NCBI RefSeq assembly: GCF_052857255.1
Contig: NC_135504.1
Coordinates: 144,300,121-144,364,120, forward strand
From: Amblyomma americanum
Lineage: Eukaryota > Arthropoda > Arachnida > Ixodida > Ixodidae
DNA length: 64,000 nt
Direction of reading: 5' to 3'
Shown: positions 61,277-64,000 of the stretch, piece after piece
Position numbering within the stretch: the stretch's first letter is position 1
Layout of the letters: each line of letters begins with the position of its first letter
Notes under the pieces: generated by a model
Told to the model about the DNA's origin: nothing
What the model saw: only the letters and a program-made list of their open reading frames with translations
Databases searched by the model: none
Program-made: the position numbers and the translations under genes

Positions 61277-62648
61277 GATCTAAAACGATGAATCCCGTTG
61301 TTTTGAGCCGGAATACAAGTTTTCGCGCAGTTCTGAGAGAAAAAGTTTACACCTTTCTCTCGTCTACTCTTCGACGACTTGTAAAATCGATGCTCGTGAA
61401 TCTTGCTAGTTTCGATCTAAAACGATGTATCCCGTTGTTTTGAGCCGGAATACAAGTTTTCGTGCAGTTCTGAGAGAAAAAGTTTACACCTTTCTCTCGT
61501 CTACTCTTCGACGAGTTTTAAAATCGATGCTCGTGAATCTTGCTAGTTTCGATCTAAAACGATGTATTCCGTTGTTTTGAGCCGGAATACAAGTTTTCGC
61601 GCAGTTCTGAGAAAAAAGTTTACACCTTTCTCTCGTCTACTCTTCGACGACTTGTAAAATCGATGCTCGTGAATCTTGCTCGTTTCGATCTAAAACGATG
61701 TATCCCGTTGTTTTGAGCCGGAATACAAGTTTTCGTGCAGTTCTGAGAGAAAAAGTTTACACCTTTCTCTCGTCTACTCTTCGACGACTTGTAAAATCGA
61801 TGCTCGTGAATCTTGCTAGTTTCGATCTAAAACGATGTATCCCGTTGTTTTGAGCCGGAATACAAGTTTTCGCGCAGTTCTGAGAGAAAAAGTTTACACC
61901 TTTCTCTCGTCTACTCTTCGAGGACTTGTAAAATCGATGCTCGTGAATCTTGCTAGTTTCGATCTAAAACGATGTATCACGTTGTTTTGAGCCGGAATAC
62001 AAGTTTTCGCGCAGTTCTGAGAGAAAAAGTTTACACCTTTCTCTCTTCTACTCTTCGAGGACTTGTAAAATCGATGCTCGTGAATCTTGCTAGTTTCGAT
62101 CTAAAACGATGTATCCCGTTGTTTTGAGCCGGAATACAAGTTTTCGCGCAGTTCTGAGAGAAAAAGTTTACACCTTTCTCTCGTCTACTCTTCGAGGACT
62201 TGTAAAATCGATGCTCGTGAATTTTGCTACTTTCGATCTAAAACGATGTATCACGTTGTTTTGAGCCGGAATACAAGTTTTCGCGCAGTTCTGAGAGAAA
62301 AAGTTTACACCTTTCTCTCGTCTACTCTTCGAGGACTTGTAAAATTGATGCTCGTGAATCTTGCTAGTTTCGATCTAAAACGATGTAACCCGTTGTTCTG
62401 AGCCGGAATACAAGTTCTGACGCAGTTCTGAGAGAAAAAGTTTACACCTTTCTCTCGTCTACTCTTCGACGACTTGTAAAATCGATGCTCGTGAATCTTG
62501 CTAGTTTCGATCTAAAACGATGTATCCTGTTGTTTTGAGCCGGAATACAAGTTTTCGTGCAGTTCTGAGAGAAAAAGTTTACACCTTTCTCTCGTCTACT
62601 CTTCGACGAGTTGTGAAATCGATGCTCGTGAATCTTGCTAGTTTCGAT
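61277..62648 (+). repeat. Near-consensus monomers, including GTATCACG units
   Basis: Mostly GTATCCCG / CGCGCAG / CGAGGAC units with few marks: GAGTTTTAAAATCG, GTATCACG, CTCTTCTAC, GAATTTTGCTACTTTCG and one GTAACCCG unit (62376). The run from 61827 is restated from 63470 (offset 1643, 12 x 137 minus 1). Confidence 0.83.
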
Positions 62649-63250
62649 CTAAAACGATGTATTCCGTTGTTTTGAGCCGGAATACAAGTTTTCGCGCAGT
62701 TCTGAGAAAAAAAGTTTACACCTTTCTCTCGTCTACTCTTCGACGACTTGTAAAATCGATGCTCGTGAATCTTGCTAGTTTCGATCTAAAACGATGTATC
62801 CCGTTTTTTTGAGCCGGTATACAAGTTCTCGCGCAGTTCTGAGAAAAAAGTTTACACCTTTCCCTCGTGTACTCATCGACGACTTGTAAAAGCGATGCTT
62901 GTGAATCTTGCTAGTTTCGATCTAAAACGATGTATCCCGTTGTTTTGAGCCGGAATACAAGTTTTCGTGCAGTTCTGAGAGAAAAAGTTTACACCTTTCT
63001 CTCGTCTACTCTTCGACGACTTGTAAAATCGATGCTCGTGAATCTTGCTCGTTTCGATCTAAAACGATGTATCCCGTTGTTTTGAGCCGGAATACAAGTT
63101 ATCGTGCAGTTCTGAGAGAAAAAGTTTACACCTTTCTCTCGTCTACTCTTCGACGACTTGTAAAATCGATGCTCGTGAATCTTGCTAGTTTCGATCTAAA
63201 ACGATGCATTCCGTTGTTTTGAGCCGGAATACAAGTTTTCGTGCAGTTCT
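62649..63250 (+). repeat. HOR I copy 3, truncated (about 4.4 monomers)
   Basis: Matches the start of copies 1 and 2 through the first GATGCATTCC unit (63206, 547 bp after the first anchor as in copy 1), with one private change AGTTATCGTGCAG. It leaves the pattern at GAGAAAAAAAGTTTAC, where copies 1 and 2 have GAGAAAGTGTAC. Confidence 0.85.
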
Positions 63251-64000
63251 GAGAAAAAAAGTTTACACCTTTCTCTCGTCTACTCTTCGACGACTTGTAA
63301 AATCGATGCTCGTGAATCTTGCTCGTTTCGATCTAAAACGATGTATCCCGTTGTTTTGAGCCGGAATACAAGTTTTCGTGCAGTTCTGAGAGAAAAAGTT
63401 TACACCTTTCTCTCGTCTACTCTTCGACGACTTGTAAAATCGATGCTCGTGAATCTTGCTAGTTTCGATCTAAAACGATGTATCCCGTTGTTTTGAGCCG
63501 GAATACAAGTTTTCGCGCAGTTCTGAGAGAAAAAGTTTACACCTTTCTCTCGTCTACTCTTCGAGGACTTGTAAAATCGATGCTCGTGAATCTTGCTAGT
63601 TTCGATCTAAAACGATGTATCACGTTGTTTTGAGCCGGAATACAAGTTTTCGCGCAGTTCTGAGAGAAAAAGTTTACACCTTTCTCTCTTCTACTCTTCG
63701 AGGACTTGTAAAATCGATGCTCGTGAATCTTGCTAGTTTCGATCTAAAACGATGTATCCCGTTGTTTTGAGCCGGAATACAAGTTTTCGCGCAGTTCTGA
63801 GAGAAAAAGTTTACACCTTTCTCTCGTCTACTCTTCGAGGACTTGTAAAATCGATGCTCGTGAATTTTGCTACTTTCGATCTAAAACGATGTATCACGTT
63901 GTTTTGAGCCGGAATACAAGTTTTCGCGCAGTTCTGAGAGAAAAAGTTTACACCTTTCTCTCGTCTACTCTTCGAGGACTTGTAAAATCGATGCTCGTGA
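63251..64000 (+). repeat. Near-consensus monomers to the window edge
   Basis: From 63470 it repeats the 61827 block (GTATCCCG, GTATCACG with CTCTTCTAC, GTATCCCG ending GAATTTTGCTAC, GTATCACG). The window ends mid-monomer, so the array continues beyond it. Confidence 0.85.

Larger units (their letters stand above)
1..64000 (+). repeat. Satellite DNA array, 137-bp monomer, about 467 head-to-tail copies
   Basis: Every line of the window is a variant of one 137-bp unit, and I see no inverted unit or foreign insertion. With CTAAAACG as base 1, the first unit is 1-137 and the next starts at 138. Its skeleton is CTAAAACGATG (1-11), GTTGTTTTGAGCC (18-30), GGAATACAAG (31-40), TTCTGAGAGAAA (52-63), AAGTTTACACC (64-74), TTTCTCTCGTCTAC (75-88), CTTGTAAAATCGATGCTCG (99-117) and TGAATCTTGCTAGTTTCGAT (118-137). 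Common length variants are -1 (GTTTCACC), -2 (TTTCTCGTC), -2 (TTGAGCGAATAC) and +3 (GTAAACAAATCG). Short open frames in the array are accidents of the repeat: 137 is not a multiple of 3, and their peptides are the same monomer translated. Size and structure fit a centromeric or pericentromeric satellite; that location is inferred. No member of a known satellite family is recognised. Confidence 0.98.

Noticed and set aside
1..64000. CRISPR array
   Set aside because: The repeats abut with no unique spacers, and the 137-bp unit is far too long for a direct repeat.
1..64000. Transposon, retroelement or rDNA remnant within the array
   Set aside because: I saw no interruption longer than a few bases other than the 89-bp deletion, and no terminal repeats, target-site duplications or rRNA-like sequence.
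1..64000. Orientation switches in the satellite
   Set aside because: The reverse complement of conserved motifs (for example GGTGTAAACTT) was not seen on the + strand; all units run the same way.
1..64000. Telomeric repeats or a chromosome end
   Set aside because: No TTAGGG-, TTTAGGG- or TTAGG-type runs are present; both window edges lie inside the satellite.

Overview
The whole 64 kb window is one uninterrupted tandem satellite array. A monomer of about 137 bp (40% GC) is repeated roughly 467 times (64,000/137), always in the same orientation. There is no unique sequence, transposon, tRNA, rRNA or convincing protein-coding gene. This points to a eukaryotic centromeric or pericentromeric satellite read through by a long-read assembly. 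I do not recognise the family or the species. It is not human alpha satellite (171 bp), mouse minor satellite (120 bp) or the Arabidopsis 178-bp repeat. CpG is not depleted (9 CpG in the first monomer against about 5.5 expected), which hints at a genome or locus with little germline CpG methylation.

The monomer has a constant skeleton. CTAAAACGATG is at 1-11, GTTGTTTTGAGCC at 18-30, TTCTGAGAGAAA at 52-63, AAGTTTACACC at 64-74, a TCTTCGAAGA-type dyad at 89-98 and TGAATCTTGCTAGTTTCGAT at 118-137. Diagnostic variation is concentrated at 10-18, 29-38, 45-51, 75-82, 89-98 and 103-116. These variants let individual monomers be tracked, and they show a layered set of higher-order repeats (HORs).

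Layout, left to right: an 8-mer HOR 'A' of 1095 bp (138-4240, four copies, one truncated); a 23-mer HOR 'B' of 3154 bp (4241-10548, two full copies, then an enlarged 33-mer copy to 15065 and a 23-mer relative to 18210); a region in which a 3.2 kb B segment recurs 7118 bp away and 6-mer 'C' modules of 822 bp appear (18211-28630); a mixed region containing a 6-mer 'D' of 828 bp (31765-33420); a 19-mer 'E' of 2609 bp (44653-49870, with a relative from 36021); a 17-mer 'G' of 2328 bp (40271 to about 44460, with partial copies at 52889 and 56725); a 10-mer 'H' of 1370 bp (54122-56724); and an 11-mer 'I' of 1502 bp (58139-61142, partial third copy at 62649). The right end is nearer to consensus and less diversified.

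No genes cooperate here. The biology is in how the array evolves: unequal exchange with breakpoints inside monomers, nested HORs, long-range copies about 12 kb apart, and a few intramonomer events (an 89-bp deletion, and a monomer with three copies of one heptamer). All letter names for HORs are mine.
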